Below are positions 34,862-43,689 of a stretch of DNA of 64,000 bases, piece by piece (position 1 is the first letter of the stretch; every line of letters begins with the position of its first letter). The position numbers were made by a program, and so were the translations under genes. The notes beneath the pieces are model-generated. The model saw only the letters and a program-made list of their open reading frames with translations, did not search any database and had not been told where the DNA came from. The stretch is from Methylobacterium frigidaeris (GTDB lineage: Bacteria; Pseudomonadota; Alphaproteobacteria; Rhizobiales; Beijerinckiaceae): NCBI RefSeq assembly GCF_022179185.1, contig NZ_BPQJ01000024.1, forward strand, positions 1 to 64,000. Reading direction: 5' to 3'.

Positions 34862-35854
34862 ATGCAGTGGCTCGACCAGTCGATCATGGCCAAGAAGGGC
34901 GTGGCCAAGGGCAAGCCCGGCGCGGAGCACACCATCACGGAGGCCGAGCAGGGCCGCTATCACTACGTCTACGGACCCTTCGTCGATCCGGTGCTCACCG
35001 TCGATCCGGGCGCCGTCGTCACGGTGGAAACCCACGACGCCTTCGAGGGAAAGATCCGCCACGAGACCGACAGCCCGACCAAGATCCTGAACTTTCCCTA
35101 TCTCAACCCGCAGAACGGCCCGATCTGGGTCAACGGGGCGGAGAAGGGCGATTGCCTGGCGGTCGCCATCAAGTCGATCCGGCCGCGCGGGCCCCAGCCG
35201 TGCGGCACGACGCTGATCATGCCCGAGTTCGGCGGCCTCGTCGCCACCGGTGACACCGCGCTCCTCAACCCGTCACTGCCGGAGCGGGTGCGCAAGCTCG
35301 AGGTCACGGCGGAAGGCGGCGTGCGCTGGAACGACCGCATCACCTTGCCCTACCAGCCGTTCATCGGCACGATCGGCACCTCGCCGGAGATCGAGGCGAT
35401 CTCCTCGCTCCAGCCTGACTATTACGGCGGCAACATGGACCTGCCCGACGTCGGCGTCGGCGCGGTCATCTACCTGCCGGTCAATACCAAGGGGGCGCTG
35501 CTCTACCTCGGCGACTGCCACGCCGCACAAGGGGACGGCGAACTCTGTGGCGTCGCCGTCGAACACCCGACCCACACGACGGTGCAGATCGACCTGATCA
35601 AGGGCTGGACCATCCGCTGGCCGCGCCTGGAGACGGAGGACTTCTTCATGACCATCGGCTCGTCGCGGCCGATGGAGGATGCCGCTCGCATCGCCTACCG
35701 CGAGCTGGTGCGCTGGCTCGCAGCCGATTTCGGCTTCGAGGAAATCGACGCCTATATGCTGCTCACCCAGTGTGGGCGAGTGCGGCTCGGCAACATGGTC
35801 GATCCGAAGTACACTCTGGGCGCCTCGATAGCGAAGTCGATCGCGCTGGCTTAG
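34862..35854 (+). CDS. fmdA: Formamidase / acetamidase
   Basis: 330-aa member of the FmdA/AmdA family hydrolysing formamide or acetamide to ammonia and the acid. The family core is visible in order: HETDSPTKILNFPYLNPQNG, PFIGTIGTSPEIEAISSLQP, GGNMDLPDVGVGAVIYLPVN and LLYLGDCHAAQGDGELCGVA. RBS GGGAGAGA precedes the ATG. As the last gene of the AmiC/AmiR-importer operon it supplies the catabolic step and defines the pathway as short-chain amide use as nitrogen source. Its TAG stop lies inside the left end of a palindromic repeat. Confidence 0.92.
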   Translation: MQWLDQSIMAKKGVAKGKPGAEHTITEAEQGRYHYVYGPFVDPVLTVDPGAVVTVETHDAFEGKIRHETDSPTKILNFPYLNPQNGPIWVNGAEKGDCLAVAIKSIRPRGPQPCGTTLIMPEFGGLVATGDTALLNPSLPERVRKLEVTAEGGVRWNDRITLPYQPFIGTIGTSPEIEAISSLQPDYYGGNMDLPDVGVGAVIYLPVNTKGALLYLGDCHAAQGDGELCGVAVEHPTHTTVQIDLIKGWTIRWPRLETEDFFMTIGSSRPMEDAARIAYRELVRWLAADFGFEEIDAYMLLTQCGRVRLGNMVDPKYTLGASIAKSIALA

Positions 35855-35956
35855 AGCATTGTCCGACGAAGTGGATACCGGCTCGTCGAAGAAAATGCGG
35901 TAAAATCAACGACCTGTAGCACCATTCGATTGCAACGCGGTCGGAGGGGGCTCTAA
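35851..35956. repeat. Palindromic intergenic element TTAGAGC...GCTCTAA
   Basis: A 106-bp element with perfect 7-bp terminal inverted repeats (35851-35857, 35950-35956) and an internal stem combining CGACGA/TCGTCG with GCATT/AATGC arms, followed by ATGCGGTAAAATCAAC. I recognise this type of mosaic repeat from intergenic regions of Rhizobiales. It supplies the fmdA stop codon and ends 16 bp before the SDR start, so it also carries that gene's upstream region. A degenerate inverted copy is at 12961-13017. Confidence 0.75.
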
Positions 35957-35972
35957 AATCAAGGAGCGCGCC

Positions 35973-36734
35973 ATGGATCTCGGCCTCGCAGGGCTTCGTG
36001 CCCTCGTCACCGGCGGCACCAAGGGGATCGGCGGCGCCATCGCCGACCTCCTGGCGGAGGAGGGAGCCGCCGTCGCGCTCTGCGCCCGTAACTCGGAGGA
36101 GGTCGCCGCCAAGGTGGCGGCGCTCCGCGCCAAGGGCGTCGCCGCCACCGGCCGCGCCGTCGACGTCGCCGATTCGGGGGCTCTCAAGACCTGGATCGCG
36201 GAGGCTGCGGAAGAACTCGGCGGCCTCGACATCCTGGTGCCGAATGTCAGCGCGCTTGCGGTCGGGGCCGACGAGGCCGCCTGGCGCGCAGGTTTTTCCG
36301 TTGACCTCATGGGCACGGTCGCGGCGGTCGCGGCCGCGATGCCGTTCCTCGAACGCTCGAAAGCGGCTTCGATCGTCGTCATCTCGAGCGTGTCGGGCCG
36401 TGAGATCGACTTCGCGGCGGGGCCCTACGGTGCCTTCAAGGCGGCGCTGATCCACTACACGCAGGGGCTCGCCTTCCAACTCGCCGGCAAGGCCATCCGC
36501 GCCAACACCGTGTCGCCGGGCAACACCTATTTCGAGGGCGGGGTGTGGCACAGGATCGAAGAGGGCAACCCGACCTTGTTCGCCGAGGCTCTGCGCCTCA
36601 ACCCGACCGGCCGGATGGCCCGCCCAGATGAGATCGCTCGCGCCGCCGTATTCCTCGCGAGCCCGGCCGCGAGCTTCGTCACCGGCACCAACCTCGTCGT
36701 CGACGGTGCGCTGACCCGGGGCGTACAGTTCTGA
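35973..36734 (+). CDS. SDR-family oxidoreductase (FabG-like)
   Basis: 253-aa classical short-chain dehydrogenase/reductase. The cofactor motif TGGTKGIG (TGxxxGIG) is at residues 13-20. The catalytic Ser is in ISSVSG near residue 138, with Tyr152 and Lys156 in GPYGAFKAA. The C-terminal PDEIARAAVFLASPAASFVTGTNLVVDGALTRG is standard. Cofactor and substrate unknown. It is separated from fmdA only by the palindromic repeat and might be cotranscribed by read-through. RBS AAGGAG at 35961. Confidence 0.92.
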   Translation: MDLGLAGLRALVTGGTKGIGGAIADLLAEEGAAVALCARNSEEVAAKVAALRAKGVAATGRAVDVADSGALKTWIAEAAEELGGLDILVPNVSALAVGADEAAWRAGFSVDLMGTVAAVAAAMPFLERSKAASIVVISSVSGREIDFAAGPYGAFKAALIHYTQGLAFQLAGKAIRANTVSPGNTYFEGGVWHRIEEGNPTLFAEALRLNPTGRMARPDEIARAAVFLASPAASFVTGTNLVVDGALTRGVQF

Positions 36735-37567
36735 GCGTACGCATGGTCATCGAATATGTAGGGCTTCATGCGATAACCTTACGCGAACGAACGCGAAAAT
36801 AGTAGCGCAACCAGCAAAGCTTGAATGTCTGGTGTTGGGCAGTGAGCAGCCATCCGAACGACCCTAACCGGGGGTCTGTAATTGGCGCACAGCCGAACAA
36901 ACGGGGTGCGAACTCCAGACCACACGCGAACCTGCGATCCGCCTTCACCGAACGACCGCAGGGGTGAATTGTGTTGAAAAACTCGCGGCCGATTTGGATC
37001 GAGCACCGATCGGCTGCGCGGACCGCGCCAATGTGGGGCGGTCCCGGCCGATCGGGCCGGGCCCAGCTGCTGGAGCGGGATCAGCTTAGCGGGTTTCCTG
37101 AGGTTCTGGGCCGCTGCGGCGAGGTGGAACTCGTCCCCGGGCCCCGTTCGGTCCCCGCAGCCGACCCGACGGCGATCCGCGCTGCAGGAGGCGGGACTCG
37201 GCGCGGACAATCGAGGCGCTTCGCGGACCGCCGCGGAACGAAGGACGACGTTTGCGCGGCTTCGGAAGAACTGCCGCGTGTCTTCGCCAACAAGGTTGCA
37301 TGATCGGATTTTCCCATCGCCATATCGGCTCTGCATCGACCGCAAGTCGGATGGAAATCCCTAAAAATATCACGGTTTGAAGCGGGTATGGTGTGCCGGC
37401 GCCGGGGGTAGACGGCCTACCTCCAATCGTCAGAAGCTCATCCCGGCGATCTTTTGTCTCCTCCCTTCGGCTCCAAGGGGTATTCGGAGGTGTCCAGATT
37501 GCGGCAGGTGCGGCTCTGGACTATCGTGACTTGTGAGCTTCGTCCGCGGTCGATCGAGCATCCGGCC
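36735..37567. other. 833-bp gap with transposase relic
   Basis: No intact gene. The minus strand at 37067-37135 encodes a fragment matching the C-terminus of IS1182/IS5-type transposases (separate entry). The remaining sequence may be the residue of that element; a pair of related words near its ends could not be established. The last 130 bp upstream of 37568 hold no clear promoter consensus. Confidence 0.4.
37067..37135 (-). pseudogene. IS1182-type transposase C-terminal relic
   Basis: Minus-strand translation gives DEFHLAAAAQNLRKPAKLIP, close to the conserved end of IS1182-family transposases (F-L-L-A-A-x-A-Q-N-L-R-K-L-A-K-L). Neither the upstream catalytic domain nor a start is present in frame, so only a relic remains. 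It marks past transposition at the edge of the contractile-injection island. Confidence 0.45.
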
Positions 37568-38344
37568 ATGCTGCAGGTCCGTCTATTAGGGTGCTTCGCC
37601 CTTGAGCAGTCCCAACGGGACCAGTCGGGGGTGCTCGGCCGGAACGGCCGGCGGCTCGCAGCCTACCTGTTCGCCTATCCCAACCGCAGCCATCGGCGCG
37701 ACAGGCTGATCGACCTGTTCTGGACCGAGAGCGCGCCGGACCAGGGACGCACCGCCTTCAGCACGGCGCTCTGGAAGATCAAGCGCACCATCGGCGCCTC
37801 CGGCCGGCAGATGGCGCTGCACGCGGTCGGGCCGAACGTGGTGCTGGAGATCGCCAAGCCGGCGATCGTCGACGCGCACCGCTTCGCCACCGATATCGAG
37901 GTCGCGCTCTCGGCGAGCTGCGCGGACTCGATCCGACCGGCGATCGAGCTCTATGGGGGCGCCTTTCTCGAGGAGTTCGACGGGGACTGGGTGCTGGAGG
38001 AGCGCGAGCGTCTCGAGGTCCTCTACGTCCGCGCGCTGACGCTGATGATGCGGCAGGCCGCGAACCAGTCCCGCTACGAGGACGCGTTGAGCTGCGCGCG
38101 CCGGATCCTCGCGACGGACCCGATGCGCGAGAGCGCGCAGCGCGCGACCATGCTGCTCTACACGCTGAACGGCCAGCGCGGTCAGGCCATCCGGCAGTTC
38201 GAGCGATGCCGGGCGACCTTGCGCGAGGAATGCGGCGTCGACCCGATGCCGGAGACTCGCTCGCTCGACCTGATGATCCGCAGCGGCGCAGTCTTCGAGC
38301 GGATCCCGGCACTCCTCAGCGAGACGTTCGGCACCCGCGGCTGA
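37568..38344 (+). CDS. BTAD/SARP-type transcriptional regulator
   Basis: 258-aa regulator with an N-terminal OmpR-like winged helix (LQVRLLGCFALEQ, HRRDRLIDLFWTESAPDQGR, ALWKIKRTI) and a C-terminal bacterial transcriptional activation domain of helical repeats (YGGAFLEEFDGDWVLEERERLE, EDALSCARRILATDPMRESA, QAIRQFERCRATLREECGVDP). ATG 37568 starts directly at the domain; a longer version from 37454 lacks support. It is the last gene before the contractile injection cluster and points toward it, making it the best candidate for a cluster regulator. Such SARP-like proteins are mostly studied in actinomycetes. Confidence 0.8.
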   Translation: MLQVRLLGCFALEQSQRDQSGVLGRNGRRLAAYLFAYPNRSHRRDRLIDLFWTESAPDQGRTAFSTALWKIKRTIGASGRQMALHAVGPNVVLEIAKPAIVDAHRFATDIEVALSASCADSIRPAIELYGGAFLEEFDGDWVLEERERLEVLYVRALTLMMRQAANQSRYEDALSCARRILATDPMRESAQRATMLLYTLNGQRGQAIRQFERCRATLREECGVDPMPETRSLDLMIRSGAVFERIPALLSETFGTRG

Positions 38345-38783
38345 GCCGCGCCGCGACCCGGCGCACGATCGTTCCGGGTCGAACCAGCCCGTCACGCCTG
38401 CGCTCTCGCCAGGGCCGCCACGACCTGGGCGTCGCTCCCGGCATGCCCGGACATTCGCGAGCTTGCCGCGCCATCGAGCACGAAGGCGGCGAGCGAACCC
38501 CACCCCCGAACGCGTCCGCATCTCCTCCCGCGACCGGCTCGCGGCCGCCCGACCGTGATCGGCCCGGTGGCGCGACGTCGAGACCAGACGGGATAGAGAT
38601 TGCGGAGAGACCTCCGGCATCCCCGGCGCCGGCGGCGGAGAGCCGGGCGCATCCGATCCGCGAGCCGCGAGCAATGACCGGACGAGCGCGAGACCCGAGC
38701 GCCGCGCCGCCTCGACAAGCCGCGCGCGAGGCCCGGCAGATCCGCGTGGGCTCTGCTGGACCCGGTCAACGAGGTGAGCTCCT
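38345..38783. other. 439-bp gap upstream of the eCIS cluster
   Basis: GC-rich, without a credible gene on either strand. It presumably carries the eCIS promoter and any operators for the BTAD regulator, but no convincing -35/-10 pair or repeat was seen. The RBS GAGGTGAG at 38771-38778 precedes the GTG start of the first cluster gene. Confidence 0.4.
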
Positions 38784-39062
38784 GTGGTCGAAACGTGCCA
38801 CTCCCCCTCTTCGGACGGCGCGGGTCCGTCCGTCTCCGGCGATCACGTTCTGATCGTGCGGATCTGGCGCGAGCCGAACCACACGCCGCCGCGGGACGAG
38901 GATTGGCGCGGGCACGTCTATCTGAGCGGCGTCGAGATCAAGCGCCGCTTCGTCGGCATGGACCGGCTGTTCCGGGCGATACGGACCCTGCTCGGGCAGG
39001 CCGTCCGTGAGGACGCCGCCGTCGAGACGGCCGTCCGGTCGGGCGAAGGCGAAGCGCGATGA
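38784..39062 (+). CDS. Small eCIS-associated protein
   Basis: 92 aa from a GTG start with a good RBS (GAGGTGAG). The core VLIVRIWREPNHTPPRDEDW followed by GHVYLSGVEIKRRFVGMDRL resembles short conserved proteins found beside phage-tail-like cluster ATPases, in which a VRIW-x-E start and a W-R-G-x-V motif recur. Function unknown. The stop overlaps the ATPase start by 4 bp, so it is translated together with it. Confidence 0.7.
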   Translation: MVETCHSPSSDGAGPSVSGDHVLIVRIWREPNHTPPRDEDWRGHVYLSGVEIKRRFVGMDRLFRAIRTLLGQAVREDAAVETAVRSGEGEAR

Positions 39063-41155
39063 ACGTCGAGTTGCAGAAATCGGAGCGGCGCTGGGCCGAG
39101 CTCGAGAAGGCGCTCGCTCATGTCGAAACCTGGCTCGCTCCCGAGGTCGAGCGCGTCGCGCGGGGCTACGAGGGCGGTCAGGCGGGCGCCTTTCACGGGT
39201 TGGTCATGGGCCCGGACGAGGCGCGGCGCGCTCTCTCGGACGAGTGCCGCTCCTCCCGCATGCCGGTCGACCGGGCCGCTGCGGCGAGAGACCTTCCGGA
39301 GCAGACGCGCCTGACGCAGCTGTGCGGAGCCGACACGTTCGACGCCTGCGTGCTGCTGCTGGCGCTCGCGCCGGAGGTTTCGAGCCGCTTCGGCCGGATC
39401 TACGCCTTCCTGCAGGACGATCTGGCGAGAACGCGCCCGACGTTCGACCTCGTCCTCAATCTCATCGCGCGCGGCCCCGCCGAACGGCTGGCGCTCCGGC
39501 GCAGATTCGCACCCGACGCGCCGCTGATCGCCGAGCGGATGATCCAGACGTGGGGCGAGCCCGGCGGACACTGGCTAACGACGCAGATCACGCTCGATGC
39601 GCAGATTCTGCGCCTCCTCACGGGGGATGGCGGGATCGACGAGCGGCTCGCCGGCTTCGTGCGCCTCGCACCGGCAACCGCGCGCGCCGGGACGGATGAT
39701 GACGCCGCCGCCGGAGCGTCCGCGGCGCTCGTCCGCGCCCGGCTCGTGTGGTTCGACGGACCCGACCCCTTCGCCAAGCGGCGGGTCGCGGCCGAGGCCG
39801 CGCGGCTCGCCGGGATGCCGCTGATCGAGATCGACGAGACAGCCGTTCCCGCCGACCGCCCGCCGGCTCAGATCGCTGCCCTGCTTGTCCGGGAGGCGGG
39901 CTTGCGCGACGCGGCGCTGTTCCTCCACGGGCTCGAGGACGAGGACAGCCGCGAGCCCTGCCCGTTCTGCACGGCCTTCCTGGCGGAGGCCGAGCGGAAA
40001 GGGGCGGTCGCGTTCCTCGCGGGCAAGCAGGCCTGGCTGAGGGACGGCTGGGCCGCGCGCGGCCTTGCCAGGGTCGCCGTCCCGCGTCCGGACGCGTCCG
40101 CCCGGCAGGCGATCTGGACCACGAGTCTGGCCGTGCACGACCTCGGCCTCACGGCGGATCAGATCCGTGTCCTGGCGCAGCGTTACCGCCTGACCGGCCG
40201 CCAGATCGAGACCGCCGCGGCGGTCGCGGCCGCGGCGGAGCCGGATGTCCGGCCCGATGCGGCATCGCCGTCCGCGGCGTTTCGGCGGGTCGTCGCCGCG
40301 ACATGCGCCCAGACCGGGCAGAGGATCGGCGCACTCGCCGCCCGGAGGCCGCCTCGGGCGCGATGGGAGGACCTGATTCTTCCCGAGGACGCGCTGAGGC
40401 AGCTGCGCGAGCTCTGCCGGCGCGTCGAGCTGCGCGACAGCGTGTTGTCGCGATGGAGCGAGCGCCACCGCGCCGGCTCCGCGCGCGGCGTCCACGCGCT
40501 CTTCGCCGGCTCCTCCGGCACCGGCAAGACCATGGCGGCGGAAATCATCGCCGGCGAACTCGGGCTTGACCTGTTCCGGATCAGCCTCCCGAACACCGTG
40601 AGCAAGTACATCGGCGAGACCGAGAAGAACCTCGACCGCATCTTCGACGCCGCCGAGGACAGCAACGCCATCCTGTTCTTCGACGAGGCCGACGCCATCC
40701 TCGGCAAGCGCTCCGAGGTCAGGGACTCCCACGACCGCTACGCCAATCTCGAGATCAGCTACCTGCTGCAGCGAATGGAGGAGTTCGACGGCGTGTCGAT
40801 CCTCGCGAGCAATCTGCGAGCGAATATCGACGACGCCTTCACGCGACGCCTCGCCTTCGTGATTCACTTCCCCTTCCCTGACGCCGCCCACCGCCGGCGG
40901 ATCTGGGAAGGGGCTTGGCCCGATCCGGACCGGCGGCCGCGCGACATCGACCTCAACCGCTTGGCCTCCCAGTTCAAGCTCAGCGGCGGCAGCATCTCGA
41001 ACATCGCGATTGCCGCCTCCTTCCTCGCGGCGGAGCGCGGGCAGGACGTCGTGACGGGCGACGTCGTCACGGCGCTGCGGCGCGAATTCCAGAAGCTCGG
41101 CAAGCCCGCAGCAGAGCAGGAGCTCCGCGACAGCCTCACTGCGGGAGCCGCGTGA
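39059..41155 (+). CDS. eCIS AAA+ ATPase (Afp15/Pvc15-like)
   Basis: 698-aa AAA+ protein. The C-terminal ATPase domain has Walker A GSSGTGKT near residue 484, Walker B AILFFDEADAILGKR near residue 537, sensor 1 in ILASNLRANID, and arginine fingers in DAFTRRLAFVI. The 450-residue N-terminal part holds helical regions and a degenerate, non-canonical second ATPase-like segment. eCIS clusters encode one such ATPase, thought to help assembly; it is not a ClpV disaggregase. It is coupled by overlaps to both neighbours (4 bp before, 1 bp after). Confidence 0.9.
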   Translation: MNVELQKSERRWAELEKALAHVETWLAPEVERVARGYEGGQAGAFHGLVMGPDEARRALSDECRSSRMPVDRAAAARDLPEQTRLTQLCGADTFDACVLLLALAPEVSSRFGRIYAFLQDDLARTRPTFDLVLNLIARGPAERLALRRRFAPDAPLIAERMIQTWGEPGGHWLTTQITLDAQILRLLTGDGGIDERLAGFVRLAPATARAGTDDDAAAGASAALVRARLVWFDGPDPFAKRRVAAEAARLAGMPLIEIDETAVPADRPPAQIAALLVREAGLRDAALFLHGLEDEDSREPCPFCTAFLAEAERKGAVAFLAGKQAWLRDGWAARGLARVAVPRPDASARQAIWTTSLAVHDLGLTADQIRVLAQRYRLTGRQIETAAAVAAAAEPDVRPDAASPSAAFRRVVAATCAQTGQRIGALAARRPPRARWEDLILPEDALRQLRELCRRVELRDSVLSRWSERHRAGSARGVHALFAGSSGTGKTMAAEIIAGELGLDLFRISLPNTVSKYIGETEKNLDRIFDAAEDSNAILFFDEADAILGKRSEVRDSHDRYANLEISYLLQRMEEFDGVSILASNLRANIDDAFTRRLAFVIHFPFPDAAHRRRIWEGAWPDPDRRPRDIDLNRLASQFKLSGGSISNIAIAASFLAAERGQDVVTGDVVTALRREFQKLGKPAAEQELRDSLTAGAA

Positions 41156-42021
41156 TGCTCGATCTGGTGGACAAGGTGGTCGAGGAGATCCTGGACGCCG
41201 GCTGGCCGGTGACGCTGGCCAAGCCCGCCTTCTCCTTCGCCGCGCCCGACGACAGCTTTCCGGCCTTCGTCGTCAATGCCGGCGGGCCGGTGCTGAACAT
41301 CTTCATGACGGACGTGCGCGAGAACCGTCACCTGCGGCGGCCCGAATGGGACAAGACCGAACTCGGCACCGGCGCGTCCTACTCGCATCCTCCGGTCTAT
41401 CTCGACATCGTCTACGTCGTGTCGGCCTGGAGCCCCGCGAGCGACCAGCAGGCGGCCGATCCGGTCGGCGTCGAGCACCGCTTGCTCGGCGAGGCGCTGC
41501 GCATCCTCCTGCGCAATCCGGACGTCGTGCCGCAGGCGCTCGGCATTCCGAGTGGCGGGACCGTGTTCAACGCCGCGCACGTCTATCTCTCGGCAGCCTA
41601 CCCCGAAGGCGGCCAGCCGCTCAACGACTTCTGGACCACGATGAAGCGGGCCTGGCGGCTGGCCGTCCAGCTCACCGTGACGGCGCCGCTCGACCTCCTG
41701 CTCGACGGTCCGGTCGAACCGCTCGTGATCACCTTCATCCAGCGCTTCCTGACGACCGGATCGGCGACGGCCGAGCAGCGCATCCAGATCGGCGGGCGCG
41801 TCGTCCGCGCCGTCGGCGGCGCGCCGGTCGAAGGCGCAAGCGTCCGCCTGATGGCGGCCGGGCGGGAGATCACGACCGATTCCCGCGGCCGCTACAGCTT
41901 CGCCGGGCTCCAACCCGGCTTGCACCGGATCCGGGCGTCGGCAGCCGGGCTGACCCCCCTCGAGCGCGACGTCAGCGTGCCGGACGGCCCGCCGGCGGAC
42001 CACATCTTCGAGCTGTCGTGA
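41155..42021 (+). CDS. Pvc16/Afp16-like tail terminator with C-terminal beta-sandwich
   Basis: 288 aa. Residues 1-190 correspond to the DUF4255/Pvc16 N-terminal domain (FPAFVVNAGGPVLNIFMTDV, PPVYLDIVYVVSAW, EHRLLGEALRILLRN), the cap that ends the sheath-tube. Residues 215-285 form a carboxypeptidase-regulatory-like fold (RVVRAVGGAPVEGASVRLMA, DSRGRYSFAGLQPGLHRI) found on only some Pvc16 proteins. Starts 1 bp overlapping the ATPase stop. The extra domain would project from the distal end of the particle. Confidence 0.85.
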   Translation: MLDLVDKVVEEILDAGWPVTLAKPAFSFAAPDDSFPAFVVNAGGPVLNIFMTDVRENRHLRRPEWDKTELGTGASYSHPPVYLDIVYVVSAWSPASDQQAADPVGVEHRLLGEALRILLRNPDVVPQALGIPSGGTVFNAAHVYLSAAYPEGGQPLNDFWTTMKRAWRLAVQLTVTAPLDLLLDGPVEPLVITFIQRFLTTGSATAEQRIQIGGRVVRAVGGAPVEGASVRLMAAGREITTDSRGRYSFAGLQPGLHRIRASAAGLTPLERDVSVPDGPPADHIFELS

Positions 42022-42031
42022 GGAAGCGACC

Positions 42032-43207
42032 ATGGCGACCAGCTATCCCAACACGCCCGGCGTCCAGATCCTCGAGGTCCGGCTCGGCGCGCCGCCCATC
42101 GCCGGCGTCGGCACCAGCACCGCGGGCTTCGTCGGCAAGTCGCCGATGACCGGCCGCTTCCTGAAGGTCGCGCGGCTTGTCACGAGCGCCGACCAGTTCG
42201 AGGCCGACTACATCACCGGCACGAAACCCGCCGACCCGCCGGCCGCCGACAGCACCTCGCTCTCCCGGGCGGTGTTCGGCTTCTTCGAGAACGGCGGGAC
42301 GACCTGCTACGTCGTCAACGTCGATTCCGAGGCCCAGGGCGACGTCGTCGCCGGGATCAAGCTGCTGGAGCCGATCGACGAGGTCGCGATCATCGCTGCT
42401 CCCGGCCACGTCCATCCGGACGTCTACGCCGCCCTCGAGGACCAAGCCTTCCGGACCGGCGACCGCTTCGCCCTTCTCGACCCGCCCGCCAAGGTCGACG
42501 ACCTCGCAAAGCTCAAGGCGGGCGGCTCCAACCGTCCTCCGGCCTCCGACTACGCGGCGTTCTACTATCCGAGGATCCAGGTGACGCCGAGGCTCGCCAA
42601 CGATCCGAAGGACAGCGTCGCCAATCCCATCTTCGCCTCGCCCACCGGACATATCGCGGGCGTCTATGCGCGCGTCGACGCGGCGCGCGGCGTCCACAAG
42701 GCCCCGGCGAACGAACGCATCCTCGGCGCGCTCGGCGTCGAGCACCCGCTCGGCAATGCGGAACAGAACACGCTGAACGCCGACGGCGTGAACCTCATCC
42801 GCATGTTCGCCGGGCAGGCCACGCTCTGGGGCGCGCGCACGCTGCAGGCCGCCGACGCGGCGGACAAGACCTTCCGCTACATCAATGTCCGCAGGCTGGT
42901 GAACTACGTCGAGGAGTCGCTCGAGGACGGCCTGCGCTTCGCGGTGTTCGAGCCGAACAACCTCGCCCTGCGCCAGACGATCACGCGCTCGGTGCGTGGG
43001 TTTCTCGACGGGGTCTGGCGCGACGGGGCGCTCTTCGGCGCGACGCCGGACGAGGCCTACTACGTGCGCTTCCCGGATCTCTTCAACCGGGACGAGGACC
43101 GCGCGCTCGGCAAGCTCACGATCGAGATCGGCCTCAGGGCCGTCTATCCGGCCGAGTTCATCATCGTGAGGATCGGCCTGATCATGCAGAACGCAGCCGC
43201 TGCCTGA
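42032..43207 (+). CDS. eCIS sheath protein
   Basis: 391-aa contractile sheath subunit of the phage tail sheath family. It begins YPNTPGVQILEVRLGAPPIAGV, has the FVGKSPMTG and SRAVFGFFENGGTTCYVVNV stretches, and the conserved C-terminal region with YINVRRLVNYVEESLEDGLR, FEPNN, and VYPAEFIIVRIGLIMQN. Only one sheath gene is present, where Afp and PVC clusters have three. RBS GAGGAAGCGA precedes the ATG. Confidence 0.95.
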   Translation: MATSYPNTPGVQILEVRLGAPPIAGVGTSTAGFVGKSPMTGRFLKVARLVTSADQFEADYITGTKPADPPAADSTSLSRAVFGFFENGGTTCYVVNVDSEAQGDVVAGIKLLEPIDEVAIIAAPGHVHPDVYAALEDQAFRTGDRFALLDPPAKVDDLAKLKAGGSNRPPASDYAAFYYPRIQVTPRLANDPKDSVANPIFASPTGHIAGVYARVDAARGVHKAPANERILGALGVEHPLGNAEQNTLNADGVNLIRMFAGQATLWGARTLQAADAADKTFRYINVRRLVNYVEESLEDGLRFAVFEPNNLALRQTITRSVRGFLDGVWRDGALFGATPDEAYYVRFPDLFNRDEDRALGKLTIEIGLRAVYPAEFIIVRIGLIMQNAAAA

Positions 43208-43235
43208 TCCTGATCCCGAGCAAGGAGCCGCCGCC

Positions 43236-43679
43236 ATGCCACAGCCCGGCCAGCAGCCGATCTATTTCAGGGCCTTCCAGTTCATGGTCGAGATCGACGG
43301 GATCGACAACGCCCGCTTCCAGGAGGTGGGCGGCATCGATGCCACCATCGACATGATCGAGTACCGCGAGGGCGGAGACATCCTCGGTCCCCGCAAGTTC
43401 CCGGGGATGACCAAGCATTCGAACCTGTCGCTCAAGCGCGGATTCACCGACGACAAGCAGCTGTTCAACTGGTTCGAGGACGTCATGACCGGGCGCACCG
43501 AGAAGATCCGCAAGAACATTTCGATCGTCCAGCTCGACATGGCGGGCAAGGAGACGCTTCGCTGGAATCTCTTCAGCGCCTTCCCGGTCAAGTACACGGC
43601 CGCGTCCTACAACGCCAAAGGCAATGAGCTTTCGATCGAATCTCTCGAGATCGCCTACGAGCGGATCGAGAAGGCGTGA
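43236..43679 (+). CDS. eCIS inner tube protein
   Basis: 147-aa tube subunit of the T4 gp19/Hcp-like family. It reads FRAFQFMVEIDGIDNARFQEVGG at the N-terminus, then IEYREGGD...PRKFPGMTKHSNLSLKRG, and ends ELSIESLEIAYERIEKA; these are typical tube signatures. A single tube gene is present, where Afp/PVC encode two. It lies 28 bp after the sheath with RBS AAGGAG. Confidence 0.95.
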   Translation: MPQPGQQPIYFRAFQFMVEIDGIDNARFQEVGGIDATIDMIEYREGGDILGPRKFPGMTKHSNLSLKRGFTDDKQLFNWFEDVMTGRTEKIRKNISIVQLDMAGKETLRWNLFSAFPVKYTAASYNAKGNELSIESLEIAYERIEKA

Positions 43680-43689
43680 GGAGGCCGCG

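Noticed and set aside
36971..37303. 110-codon + strand frame in the SDR-BTAD gap
   Set aside because: Antisense to the transposase relic, Arg/Gly-rich, with no RBS or family resemblance.
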